A DNA stretch of 64,000 bases, taken from Anthostomella pinea (taxonomy: Eukaryota; Ascomycota; Sordariomycetes; Xylariales; Xylariaceae). Positions within the stretch are counted from its first letter, which is position 1; every line of letters begins with the position of its first letter. The notes under the pieces are model-generated. The model was given only the letters and a program-made list of their open reading frames with translations, made no database searches and was not told the DNA's origin. The position numbers and the translations under genes are program-made. The DNA lies in NCBI GenBank assembly GCA_963556695.1, contig CAUWAG010000008.1, forward strand, positions 558,001 through 622,000, in the 5' to 3' direction. Positions 1 through 10,962 of this stretch are shown here, one piece after another.

Positions 1-1098
1 TGCTTGAAGATGACGGAGAATGCAGTGATGACCCGACGTACTCATATTATTCGCAACGAGGAACTGCGCAAGGTGGTTCTGAAGTCATTGGCTCCTGACT
101 CCCCGCACCTGGCCCATCTGCGACAGCAGCAGAGGGGAATCACAACGGCCTTGAAGAACAAATTTCCGCAGTGGAACAAGCTCCTTTCGTGGTAATTCTT
201 GCCGAAATCAAAGGAGACTGGCGTCCTGGCCAATCTTGCTCTTCTGAACCGGCTTGGTCTGGCAGAGAAGTATACTGAGACTTCTGCATTCAAGGAGCTG
301 CGACGGACCGAGACGACCAGAATCTGGACACAGGATTTCAAGCTGAAGGGCAAAAATGCGGAGACTCTTCTAGGTTTCTGCGTGCGTCGACGACAGCAAA
401 AGTCTCTGCAGCTCTTCATTCGTGGTGGAGCCACCTTCAACCGTGAGAACGAGATTCTACACCTTGCAATGCACATGCTCTACGAAAACGATACCAACGG
501 AAGCAGGACTCACCAGCTCCTGAAGGATCTACTCGGGGCCTGCGCCAACCCCAACCCCAAGCCACGCACGGTCAATGGACGACCATCACCTCCTGAGAAG
601 TCCCGAGGTGGTATCACTGGGTTTGGCTTCACGCCGCTGCAGATTGCCGTCAGCAACCTTGAGGAGGACTGGGTTGAGACCCTTCTAGAAGAAGGTGCAG
701 ACGCTAATGGAACGGGCATGCCGAAGGGGGCGTTACCTTCTGGTTGGGATGAAGACGCAAAACCTGAGAAAGACCTCCCAAAACTCCGCAAAATGAGCCT
801 GCTGACGCCCCTGGAGATATGCGCCACAACTGTCCCTCCTTGGGGTGACGGAGGTGACCTGGTGAATATTACCAGACGTGACATCGAGAAGCTTCTGAAG
901 CGGTATGGAGCCAGGGATGCTGCCGAAGTAGAGGAAGAGAACGACCAGTCTGTTGTTGACAAGATGGTCGTTGACCTGATTGATGACGTCGACGAGACAC
1001 CTGCCCAGGAGAGCCCCAGCACGAGCTCGATGGCTACGCAGGTGGCGAGTCCCCGGACCTGGAGAAACGATTATGAGACTGAGGATTACAACATGTAG
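1..1098 (+). pseudogene. C-terminal part of a STAND NTPase with ankyrin-like tail, interrupted by TAA
   Basis: The frame is open from base 1, so the 5' part of the gene lies outside the window. Conceptual translation is collinear with the end of the NACHT gene at 10963-14239: shared landmarks include a KLKGKNAETLLGFCVRR stretch (matching KGNSRPETLLRLCVARK), a GATF block, a TPLQ ankyrin-like block and ADANGTG. It therefore looks like the C-terminal region of a fungal NLR-like (NACHT/ankyrin) protein. A TAA at 193-195 breaks the frame between SW and FLPKSK, in a poorly alignable loop; a CAA to TAA change would explain it. The tail after residue 270 is acidic and Ser/Thr-rich and ends at TAG 1096-1098. 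It could be a pseudogene or an allele with a premature stop. The NACHT domain itself is not visible here. Confidence 0.7.
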
Positions 1099-3079
1099 GT
1101 TCCTTAGAGAGGAGCCGTCCACCCAAAAGGCGTCGTGGGATATGTTCCGTTACCCCTGACCTTTCAGTTGGGAAGCGCAGGGAGTTCGTTCCTCGTTATA
1201 GAGGTTTCCGCCACGAGATGACTGTCGACATTGCTTCCCACTTAGGTAGATTGATGGTACCATCCCTAGGTAGATTGATGGTAGTATGAATATACTTGAT
1301 TGAGCATACGTCAGAGGCCCGTAAACTGTGTCGTCTTATGGTTCAAATTGAACGCGCACTGCTTGCCCAACTCGCCAAACATGTCCCCGTTTGTCTGCCA
1401 GAGCTTGTAGTGAATTGCAATTGGAGCAATGCATTGTCCACCCCGAATGGATATGCCTTGACTTTCCATCCACGCGGCTCTAGTCATACGCGCCGAGGAT
1501 CTTCCGTACCTGTCAATGTTCCACCTACATTTCCTGTGTAGCAAAACCCATGAAGCCGCAGCGTAACATCTGATACAGATTCATCGGTGAAATTCCCGTC
1601 TCATAGACAGTCCGACGTCAATCTTGACAATTGAGCCAATCTATAACCACAGCTACGAGCATATTTATCGCTTGCCCGTTTCTATACGTAGCTGGTCATA
1701 CTATCCCACCATAGACCCCTTCTCCTTTTCGGTTTGGCTACAACAGCAGCCACGATCTCACTGTATCATAACCCAGCCAGTGACTCACTACTACTATACT
1801 CATACCCAACCAAAGAGGTCGGCATATTATCTTTCGGGTCTCTCATTGCTCTTCGCGGAACACGTGGAAGGGGCCACTGAAGCAGCATCTTCGCCGGCGC
1901 CCTCTCCGCGCTATCTTCCGTGTCCTCTTCAGTTCAGTGCCCCCTTCCACGCCCACATCCGCAACCCACCCGGTGACGGCAGCCTGAAGTCTTTCAGTTC
2001 CACCTGAAAAAGGTGTCACCGTACCAGATATACCAGGACACATCAGCCTGGCTGGAGGCGTACTGCGAAAACCAGTGACAGCAGCCAATACCACCCTGTC
2101 ATTAGCCTCGGCCAGCGAGTCCGTCAGCGCACCGACATACTCTTACTATCGCACTGGGCTCCTCGTCCACGACCTCTGAGCGAGAGATCGATTTTGTTCT
2201 GCAGAAGGTGGGAGCAGGGGAAGGATTGCTAGCATATGTACGCAAAGCATAGCTGGATATGGTTAGGGTTAGCAACCCCAGCCCTAACACTGACCCTGAA
2301 TAGTTTCCCGTACTGTAGACATAGGATATCCCAAAGACGGCTCCAGCTAGAATGCTTCACCTCGAAAAGGCCATGTTGTGCGCCTCGTCAAACACATCAG
2401 CTCCCGATCTCAATCCAAACTGCTTTCAGAACCTTGAGGGGTAGCCTGAGCCTAGAAACTTGACCTTTCGGGGAGGATTGAGGGAACCGTTGTCTTGACC
2501 TTGTGCATTTAGTTATCGAGCGCTTAAGATTCTGGCCACCTTACTGATACCCTTTTTGTTCTGATACGAGAGGACCACCTCTGTCGCAACTGGAGCTTTA
2601 TATGCCGCAGGAAAATTTTGAGTCACGGCAACGAGTTGGGGGAAAGGGGGATGGGGGAGGGAGAAGTGAAAGGAAGGGCCAAGTCGCTGAATGACTACTG
2701 TAAGTCAAACCGAAAGGAATCCGTTCGAATAAATTGGATGATCCGATGCGTGTCGTTGGCAGCGTGTCGGGCCCTCGGCGCGACTTGACATGCCTTCGCG
2801 TGAGCCAGAGCTTTTCCCACCAGCGCCAGCGCTGCGTGATCAAGGTAGTCACTTGATGTAACCAGAAGCAGGAAAGGTCCTCCAAATATATACCATTACC
2901 ATTATCATCTAAGTTAATTATCGCTGGGTTTAATGTTACATATATCTCAATCCCGTCACCTCTTCCCTCGCTATGCCACAACGCTACTCCGTGAATCCTG
3001 CTGGGTCAGTGTACAAGGAAATCAGAAATCCGGTTGGATGTGTACCCCCCTTACATCACATAGAGTGGATGTAGGACCC
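1099..3079. other. Intergenic, no convincing gene
   Basis: Short open frames occur on both strands, but none has recognisable composition, splice structure or motif. A 17-bp unit (taggtagattgatggta) occurs twice at 1243-1259 and 1267-1283. A telomere-like patch lies at 2261-2288. The end of this stretch is the 3' flank of the RRM gene. Confidence 0.5.
2261..2288. repeat. Interstitial telomere-like words
   Basis: The stretch contains ggttagggttag followed 9 bases later by ccctaac, i.e. TTAGGG words facing each other. It is too short to be a functional telomere. Confidence 0.5.
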
Positions 3080-4192
3080 CTAGGCCCGACGAGCTCTCCA
3101 GTTCGATGAAGCAGACTTCGGGCGCGCCTCGATATCGGGAACATCGATCGCGCACGGATCCGGGCCCCAGTGCACCTGCGTGTTGCGCCACATGTCCCCC
3201 TCGTGCTCGTCCATACCAGCCGTGTAATCAAAGCTACCCATGCGGGCCTGCGAGCACACCTTGAATCCCGCCGCAGCCTGGCAGCGAAAGGACGCGAAGT
3301 AAATTCGCAGGCAGGTGCGTCCGTTATCTCTGTTCTGCGACACCGTGACGACCTCGTCGAGGTCGTACTTGAAGTGGGCACGAAACAGTCGCTCGAGATA
3401 GGCCTGGTTGGCAATGGCGCGCGGTCCGTCGATTTGTAGGACTCGCGATTTGTTACTGGGCGTCTGTGCAGCGACGCGGATCCGGTTCATCTTCACCTCC
3501 GGAAGGTAGTTGCCGATCTGGAATTGGCCCCGCGCGGCCTTGTCGAGGAAACGGTCGGTGGCGGCACGGTCCCAGAAGACGACCTTGCCCGCGGCTGTCG
3601 AGTGAGTCTCATCGGGTGAGTTGACGTTGCAGGCGAAGATTTTGCCGATCCCGCGGATAGCTCCTAGGAGGATGTGCTCGTTACAATACGGGGGAAGGTT
3701 GACGATGTATACCGATACGTTCTGAGAGTCGGGTATGTCTGCAGACTGGTTCGACGGCAAGCTCAGGTCGCCCTTGTAGTTCGTGGGGCTTCCGGGTGGG
3801 GGAGTCGGGAGTTGTCGAATAGGGGGCATGACAGCTTGCGGCTGACGGCGCGGCCGCCACGGAAGATCCACTCGACGTTGTTGCACAGGCTCCTCGGAGA
3901 CTGGAAAGCTGGTGACATTGTTGATATGGTCCTGGTGGGTGAGATGTGGAGAAGTGCCTCGCTCACTGCCGATGGGCGATGGCAGGGAACGGCGGGCTGT
4001 AGTCCAAGGCAGAGGTAGAGAATCTGCAAGTAGGCTTCTGCGCATTGCTACGATATCAGCGTATTTGTACTGCTCGTCGGAGCCTTGGGTGTTGGACCAG
4101 TTGTCCTCCTGCGGACGGGGGAGTCAGTGGACACTCGTGATTGAGGAGCTGAGGGTAGATTGGCTTACCGAAGAGCTGCTTGGGGAATACAT
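3080..4192 (-). CDS. RRM-domain RNA-binding protein
   Basis: Two-exon model: 4192-4169 (MYSPSSSS) and 4108-3080, with a 60-nt intron (gtaagc...ccgcag); 350 aa. The first 130 residues are low-complexity and Pro/Ser/Arg-rich. An RRM-like fold follows at about residues 138-222, starting SVYIVNLPPYCNEH (RNP2-like) with AGKVVFWD in the RNP1 position, where the usual aromatic residues are only partly kept. The C-terminal third has a second beta-rich block with conserved-looking Cys and Trp residues. The start was chosen because the short first exon ends at a perfect donor; the internal Met at 4045 would give 321 aa. The target RNA is unknown. Proteins of this size with a degenerate RRM are common in Sordariomycetes. 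Confidence 0.75.
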
Positions 4193-6216
4193 GTTGAGCG
4201 GAAAGGCAAGTTACTGTTTGCTGGTAACTTTGGTCAGCTTGTGTCAGAAGGTGCTGATATATGGTAGGAAAGTCGACAGGAGCAGAGTCGTGCGTGGTGC
4301 ATAGGGAGAGGATATATGCCGAAACACGACCAGAGATCGAAGAGAACTCGTAAGGCGATGAGGACTTACGCAGGTACAGAGAAGCTAAGCTGAGCTGAGT
4401 CGAAGAGAAGGCAGTATGTTTGCAGCAAGGAGCCAGCCAGTCGTGAAGTCGAAAGATGGCAGAACAGTAGCTGCCTGATGGCGTGGGCGTGGTAAAGAGG
4501 AGGGTCGTTGCAGCAAGGTACCTAGCCAGTCGTTATGTTAGAAGCAACGGAAGAGCGGTGATAGTCTGCAATTGATGTCGCGTTGGGAAGATGGTTGGAA
4601 AAAGGAAAGAAGGTGTTGCTTTCCGTGGTGTTACAGCCAGTTATTTGTAGGTTACGAGGTAAACCTAAGAATAGGTGAATCACAATGGTGTTTGCTCTCA
4701 AAAGGGGAGGGGGCTGGGCTAAGTGCCTAAGGCATTGTCGACAGATTTATTTTCACTGCAATGTTTCTCAATGGCGCAATTCGCTCTACTGATTGGAAGG
4801 GCTGATACTTGGTACATTGTCATTGTGTGCTACAATCACTCATGCCACTGTGCACGGCTGGCACCACACAGGGGGTACCGACCGGATGAAGCCCATTCAG
4901 ATGCAAAGGTGCAATGTGATCAAGAACGCAATAGATGATCCCATGTCCGAGTGGCACTCTGATGTGTCTTGAATGAGATCTGATCCAATAGCTGGACTGT
5001 CGTGGCCATGTAACGGCGGTTTACCCCTGACAGTGAGAACGATGCTTCCAGATTGCTCCCTTCAGCTGGTGCCCATACTCGTACCCCACCGTCCCATCTA
5101 ACATCCCATGAAGGTATGCTCGAGCCTGGGAGGGGACTCAAAGAGGTCTCTCCCATGTTCGCTCCGTCGTGCTGTGATGTTGCCCCTCGTAGCCGCTAGA
5201 GCGAGAATTGATTTTCTAAGCAACCCTGGGATGGCCTTCTACAACTACTCGTCTAACCCTAACCCTAACCTTAAAATCTATATATTCAAGAACAAAGTTG
5301 CACGACGCTTTCTCCTTCAATTGCTCGTAATTATAAATTAGTAAATTCTTGTGCCGCATGGTGTCGATGATGCTACGACGGTTACAGCAAATCGAAACAG
5401 AATTATGAGTGAATATATCCAAGCTTAGCAGGTCGCAATTGTCTTTGCCTGCCTGCATAGTCACACGGTACATGCTAGGCAATACGAAGAGAACCGAGCA
5501 TGGCAGCTGGGCTCTGCTGGGATAGACAATTCAGGCGGTCTAGCGAAATGGGCGATATGCTCATGAGAGGGTCATGGCGTGAGAAGGCCGGAGCCCCCCG
5601 TCGACAGATAGGGCGCAACGGGAGGTTTGCTTGTCTTCTGTTGGCTTGACCCAGCCGTCCTTCGCAGCAAACCTGATGGGCTTCGCCTGGTGGATGAATG
5701 AATGGATGAGCTATGTCAAGGAGATACGGTGTAGTGAGGTTGGGGCGCTGAGGCTGGGTGAGTCACGAGCAGGGGATCATCATTGTGCCGCACCGGAACA
5801 TGCGCGCGTGCATCATAGGCCTGTCCAGGGAGCTGCGGCAATGTCACATGCGGCCAATAACATATCACGAGAGACAGATGCTATGGATTTGCGATACGAT
5901 TCACAGTATATTCAGGGACTCGGACCAAGCTGTCCTATGATGGCCCTAATATGTGTTCTGTTCAAGAGGTTATCTTGCTTCCCCTATCATTGTCTGGGTG
6001 ATGTGTTATCCCATAAATTTACTAACTCGAGAAACTCCCGGTTGAGCGCAATATCCTGTTCTTCTTGATCTCGAGATTCATCGAACGCTTGCTGATTGAC
6101 GTGTTGGCGGGAAGCAACAGCGGGCTGTGATGATAAGGTCAAAGAAGCGTACCACCTCGTTCTGTCTTCTGCAGGTATATGTCTAAAGACTTCGACAAGC
6201 TACGGTGGAGAAGGAC
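4193..6216. other. Intergenic between the RRM gene and the pogo-type transposon
   Basis: The proximal part is presumably the RRM gene promoter and 5' UTR. The rest has only short frames without recognisable features. A three-unit telomere-like run is at 5253-5272. No RNA gene was seen. Confidence 0.5.
5253..5272. repeat. Interstitial telomeric repeat (CCCTAA)n
   Basis: Two and a half copies of ccctaa in a row (ctaaccctaaccctaacctt), followed by AT-rich sequence. This is the canonical fungal telomere unit inside the chromosome. Confidence 0.7.
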
Positions 6217-6218
6217 TA

Positions 6219-8631
6219 ACGGCGGGGGCATGCAGATGGGACAGCCCCCCAGATGGGACAGTTCCCCCACCAAAACACAACATTTGCACCCACATATAAC
6301 CCCATTGGTATGGAGGCTATAGATAATGTATATATATCAAAAGAATCGCCTCTTCTTGGTGTTTTTAGTAATACCAGTGCTTTTAGCGGTAGCGCGGGTT
6401 GGCGGATTTCTCGGCGCTGAGATCGCATCACAATGGGCTCTTCCTCTTCATCATCCGGCTCGTCAGACATCCCCTCACCCTCTTTGTCAACAATCACCCC
6501 TTCGTTTAGATCTTCTAAATCTGTTGAATCAGAGGAGAGGGAGTCCTCAGAAGGCGATTCCTCTGATTCTTTGGTCTCCAGGTTCTGCACTTCGCGCAAA
6601 AGTCGTTGTCTCTCCGCCCGCTGGTCAATCAGCACTTGTGCGGCCTCCGTATGCTCGATCTGTTCCTGAATAACGTCTCCTATCCTCCATAGCCATTGAT
6701 CAGGCTCTTCCTAGAGGGCCTTATGGCGCTTTTTAGACTGTAGACGCTCGATCTCGTTGTCTTTTGCCTCATTTTGCAGCTTCAAGATGGCTAACTCAAT
6801 CACCATCTCATTATATAACTTTGCGACCACGCGTACTGCTGCTCGTTGCTCAGGGGTCTCCACGACTGTTAACAACATCAGGGCTATATCCTGCCCTGAT
6901 ATAGGGGCTTCCAGGGCATCAGGGGTGGTTTCAGGGTTCATTATAGTAGCAGCTGTTGCTTGTATCTCTGCTGCCTTTACCACATGCTCGTTGGCCAGTG
7001 TCTTGTTCCTATTTACGGGCCAAAGGCCAGCAGCACGCCATCCCGAACGCATGATAGCAGGAGTAGCTTCGTCACAGGCTTTCGCCAGGCAAGAAAGGAA
7101 CTTAATCTTGCCAATAGGGGCCGAATCGTTTAACTGACCGAGCTGGTTGATGAGGCGGCGATAGGCGGCCTTCACCACAGAGAAAACGGTCAAATCTAGG
7201 GGCTGGAAGATATGAGACTACCCCTATTAGCGGAATAATTACTAATTAAAGATATAACCTACCGTATAGGCAGGAAAAAAGCTCAGATAGACGTTGTTTA
7301 TATAGCACAGATACATAAAATCATCTGAGCAGTGGCTGCTATGGCCATCGAGCACCAACAGGCGGAACTCATCCGGGTCTTTAGGGGCAGTATCTGGCAG
7401 ATAGATTTAGGGGATTATTTAGTATATAGTTAACATTAAGAAGTAAGAAAAAAATAACCTTTTTAAGCCATTTGAGCGCAATCGCGTTCAAGGACCAGCC
7501 ATTAACAGAGTAAGTCACTATCCAGTCTGCCACCCCGGGATGCTCGAGAATAAGCTGCTCTTTGAACCACTACGTCTGTATCGACTTCGCCTTGAAGATA
7601 ACCAGCGACCGGAGCTTTTTCCCAGTAGCGGTGATCGATTCTACCACGGTAGTCCACGTGCGGTCATCGTTAGACTTGATATTGGCCCCTTTTGAGCTAG
7701 AACTGCCTATTACAAGGCTATCAGACCTATAACCTCCTGGTTAGCCGTCTGAAAAACGCTTGGATTAGACATACGTACTGCCGGCCCTGTATGATGCCGT
7801 ACTTATCAATATTTGTGCGGTTCTTGGGCTTAATGAAGTCGAAATCTGTGTAGCAGTCATGATAGCCATGGATGTTGTCGAGAATGGCAGCATTGATACG
7901 CTTGTAGTCAAGTTTTCTGCCTATTTTGGTCTTTATCTCTGGGTTCTGGCAGATGAAATTTTGCATGTAATGGCCCTCAAGATGAGGCGGTTTTCCCTGG
8001 GATTGTAGGATCTTCTGGATGATGTACCTCACATTGGCATAAGTAGGGGCATAGCCGGCCTTTTCTTGGTACAGAATCCATAAAACCACCTTTTTTTCTT
8101 GAACAAGGCTTATCTTCTGTCTATGAGTATGTCCTTTATACTGAGTGCCAGTTATAGGCATTGTGGAGTCTTTAACTTTGTGAGAAAAGGTGGTTTTTGG
8201 TACTCTATAGCGCTGGGCAGCCTTTCAAAGGGACAGATCGTCACTGTTTACGGTGGCTATCGCCTCAGTAAGGTCTTCTTCGGTATATAAAGGCGCCATT
8301 TTGATATATTGAAGCCTATAATGCTTACAGAAAAAAAGGAAAAAAAGAACCGCAGAACTTCTGCCTGGTTAGAGGGGATAGGGGGCGCGGCCATTACCCC
8401 TCAGATTAGGGCCGGACGTGCTAACTTCCGACCCCCGCCACGGGACATCCCGCTATAGGACACCTAATAAATTCCACATTGGAAGTAACACCAAGAAAAG
8501 ACGATTCAGACGATATATTTACGATATCTACAGCTTCAATCCCGATAGAGATGTGTGTGGGTGCAAATGTTGTGTTTTGGTGGGGGAACTGTCCCATCTG
8601 GGGGGCTGTCCCATCTGCATGCCCCCGCCGT
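6219..8631 (-). mobile_element. pogo/Fot1-type Tc1-mariner DNA transposon with 76-bp perfect terminal inverted repeats
   Basis: Bases 6219-6294 and 8556-8631 are perfect inverted copies beginning acggcggggg. Both ends are flanked by TA (6217-6218 and 8632-8633), the target duplication of the Tc1/mariner/pogo group. Weaker inverted similarity continues about 100 bp inwards. Each terminal repeat holds agatgggacag twice as a direct repeat, possibly the transposase binding sites. The interior encodes a broken transposase on the minus strand. The length of 2413 bp would fit a full-length element with introns. Confidence 0.9.
6711..8299 (-). pseudogene. pogo/Fot1-type DDE transposase, disrupted
   Basis: Reading from ATG 8299: an N-terminal HTH (MAPLYTEEDL...), then a CENP-B/Tc5-like DNA-binding segment (NPEIKTKIGRKLDYKRINAA), then DDE core pieces: NIDKYGI where the family has the first Asp followed by Glu, and LLVLDGHSSH with the second Asp. 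A C-terminal SHIFQPLDLTVFSVVKAAYRR block and a WRAAGLWPVN block follow, as in fungal pogo elements. Apparent introns sit at about 7218-7262, 7395-7457 and 7720-7775. Frame breaks are TGA 8227-8225, TAG 7572-7570 and TAG 6713-6711; beyond the last, the same frame continues into a Glu/Ser-rich tail to about 6300. The three stops make it inactive unless supplied in trans. Intron ends are approximate. Confidence 0.8.
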
Positions 8632-8785
8632 TATGGTAGTCAGGTCGTACATGGACTACATCGCAGGCTCTTAGCTGGACTTTTGGAATACTCATAATTC
8701 AAGATATAGGAGTCAAGTGGCGGGAGAGCGCATGAAGAGCCCACACCAAGATGCGAAGCCAGGAAGTAATTCCAATGAAGCCTCA

Positions 8786-9240
8786 TGTTACGAACCAACA
8801 AGAAGGACAAAGGACGAGGCCCATTGACAGGCCCAACAGGACAGAACGGGAATAGGAAGAAGCCGTAAGAACGCACGGACCATACGAAGGGGACGGATCA
8901 CGGGATCAGAAGCATCACGTGATGGATATGATGGATCAGGAGCATATCCAGCATATCCACCTCATCAGTGAAGGAGAGATTGGATATATAAGGATGGATA
9001 TTTCCTAGCTAGACAGATAGACAGTCTCTACCTCAGTGATCAATCTAAGCATTTTAGCTAACCCTAAGGTGAGAGAAATCTCCTGATGACTCGACTATTC
9101 AGTGAACCCAGTTCAGACCAAGCCCCAGTATTTGAGTGTCTTCTAGTTGACAGAAACCTCTATCGTCCTTTGTGTTGACTTACCTCAGAACATAAACCCT
9201 ATAGAACCCTTTAGCCTCATAGGTTAGACGGCTCGTCACA
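8786..9240 (+). mobile_element. Solo LTR, copy A
   Basis: A 455-bp sequence beginning TGTTACGAACC and ending CTCGTCACA has the TG...CA termini of a retrotransposon LTR. The same sequence occurs inverted at 9442-9928. Flanking pentamers are cctca on the left (8781-8785) and caaag on the right (9241-9245), so the direct target duplication expected for a single insertion is absent. No internal retroelement genes, primer-binding site or polypurine tract adjoin it. It contains a CACGTG core within atcacgtgat. Confidence 0.82.
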
Positions 9241-9441
9241 CAAAGGCAGATTCTTTCGACGACTATGGTCGCTGATATCATTGGTGAAAGAGCTACATCA
9301 TATGCCAGACTCTCAACTTCCACAGACAACTTCAGACTTGGTCCATGACTTACTTACCTGCCTCACTAGTGTGGCTGCTACGAGTCCGAGCGAGACAGAG
9401 ATATATGCAGTATGAGAGGCTGGAACCCGAGCACCATGAGG
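9241..9441. other. 201-bp spacer between the inverted LTRs
   Basis: Unique sequence without an open frame of note. It begins caaag and ends tgagg, the reverse complements of the pentamers on the outer sides of the LTR pair. This suggests the spacer has been turned round relative to its original orientation. Confidence 0.6.
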
Positions 9442-9928
9442 TGTGACGAGCCGTCTAACCTATGAGGCTAAAGGGTTCTATAGGGTTTATGTTCTGAGGT
9501 AAGTCAACACAAAGGACGATAGAGGTTTCTGTCAACTAGAAGACACTCAGATACTGGGGCTTGGTCTGAACTGGGTTCACTGAATAGTCGAGTCATCAGG
9601 AGATTTCTCTCACCTAAGGGTTGGCTAAAATGCTTAGATTGATCACTGAGATAGAGACTGTCTATCTGTCTAGCTAAGAAATGTCCATCCTTATATATCC
9701 AATCTCTCCCTCACTGATGGGGTGGATATATTGGATAACCTTGCTATCCAAGCTATTCTGGATATGTTGGATAACCTCGCTATCCAAGCTATCCATCACG
9801 TGATGTCTTGATCACGTGACCTAGACGTTTCCTAGCCCGTGCGTTCTCCCGGGTTCTTCCAGTTACTGTCCATCTTGTTGGGCCTGCCAGCGGGCCTCAT
9901 TCCCTGTACGCCTCGTTGGTTCGTAACA
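9442..9928 (-). mobile_element. Solo LTR, copy B (inverted)
   Basis: Reverse-oriented copy of the LTR at 8786-9240, 487 bp long. The length difference is largely explained by a 36-bp tandem duplication at 9724-9795, whose unit itself contains the hairpin TTGGATA...TATCCAA. It is flanked by tgagg (9437-9441) and ctttg (9929-9933). In a stretch of about 110 bp that I compared with copy A, nearly all differences are transitions. Confidence 0.82.
9724..9795. repeat. 36-bp tandem duplication inside LTR copy B
   Basis: Two units starting ggatat(a/g)ttggataacct differ at a few transition positions. Each can fold into a 7-bp stem (TTGGATA/TATCCAA). The left LTR lacks the second unit. Confidence 0.7.
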
Positions 9929-9933
9929 CTTTG

Positions 9934-10962
9934 AAGCAAGAGCAAGTACCTTACAAGGGCGATGTGCCGCTAATTGCAAACACACTTCACTTGGATGCGT
10001 TTCGGGTGATTTCGTTGTAGCCTTTGACATCTGTCAAAAAGCTCCATTGTATAAAACGACTAATTCGACAAACCACCAGGAACCATCTCCACCTTACTGC
10101 TTTATGTCATCGGACCTTTGCATGCAATGTCTGAAACGTCATTTGGCTGTTTGTGTCTTTTTGAGCCGACGTCACGTTGAAGCTGCCTGCTACTGGTACG
10201 GGATCTAGGAACGCAAGTAGGTGGCATTGCTTAACGATACCCTGGGTATCTTGCATTCGTGCCTAGGTAGTGATAAAGGCGGCTACTTGGCTACTTTTGT
10301 CTTATGATGGTAAGGCCAGCGGACAATGCCGTCTATAGAAACCAGATACTTGGCATTCAACGCTTGTCATGAGCAGAAAGTGGCCTGCATATGTGGCCAA
10401 GCAGCTGCATGGCATACATGCAAGGCTTTGAACAGCCATGAAGAAGGGGCTTGAGATGACTGCATATGTGCTTTGTTAGAGGCCTGCACGTGTACCATAA
10501 AATGGGCGGGCTTCCCACCCTAGGTTGGCAGGTGGCCCATACCTGACGTCCATTCTGCCTATATTCATACAGTATTGCTGTGATACATGGCATAAATTGA
10601 TGGGCTCGTGGACACATCAGCAACTCGCACCGGCTTGAAGACTGGTGACTTGTGTTACACAATCAATTGGCAAGTAAGTATCTAGTCAACCCCTGTCTCG
10701 TGAGTGAGAGTTAACCCCTTTTCACAGGCATCAACTCTGGATCGAGGGCCGACGCGTCCGGATCTCGCGAAGTGGCAGTTGCCTGGCAAGTTCCGTGTTA
10801 CCTGGCCCCTGTCTCCCGAGGAACATTCCCCTGATCCCCCGGCAACTTGCGAGCGTGTCCTTCCACAAATTTGAAGCGGTTTCATGCTCCTCAACACCAA
10901 CCCTCCTACATCATTCATTCTTCTGCTTCATCAGCCCCATCACAGGGATATCAGCCAGGAAG
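9934..10962. other. Intergenic, 5' region of the NACHT gene
   Basis: No convincing coding sequence or RNA gene. The final 150 bases are pyrimidine-rich and probably form the NACHT gene leader. A minus-strand frame at 10357-10662 has Cys/His-rich translation without known motif and is treated as chance. Confidence 0.5.

Noticed and set aside
10357..10662. Cys/His-rich 101-codon minus-strand frame
   Set aside because: No zinc-finger spacing, no splice signals and no neighbouring exons.
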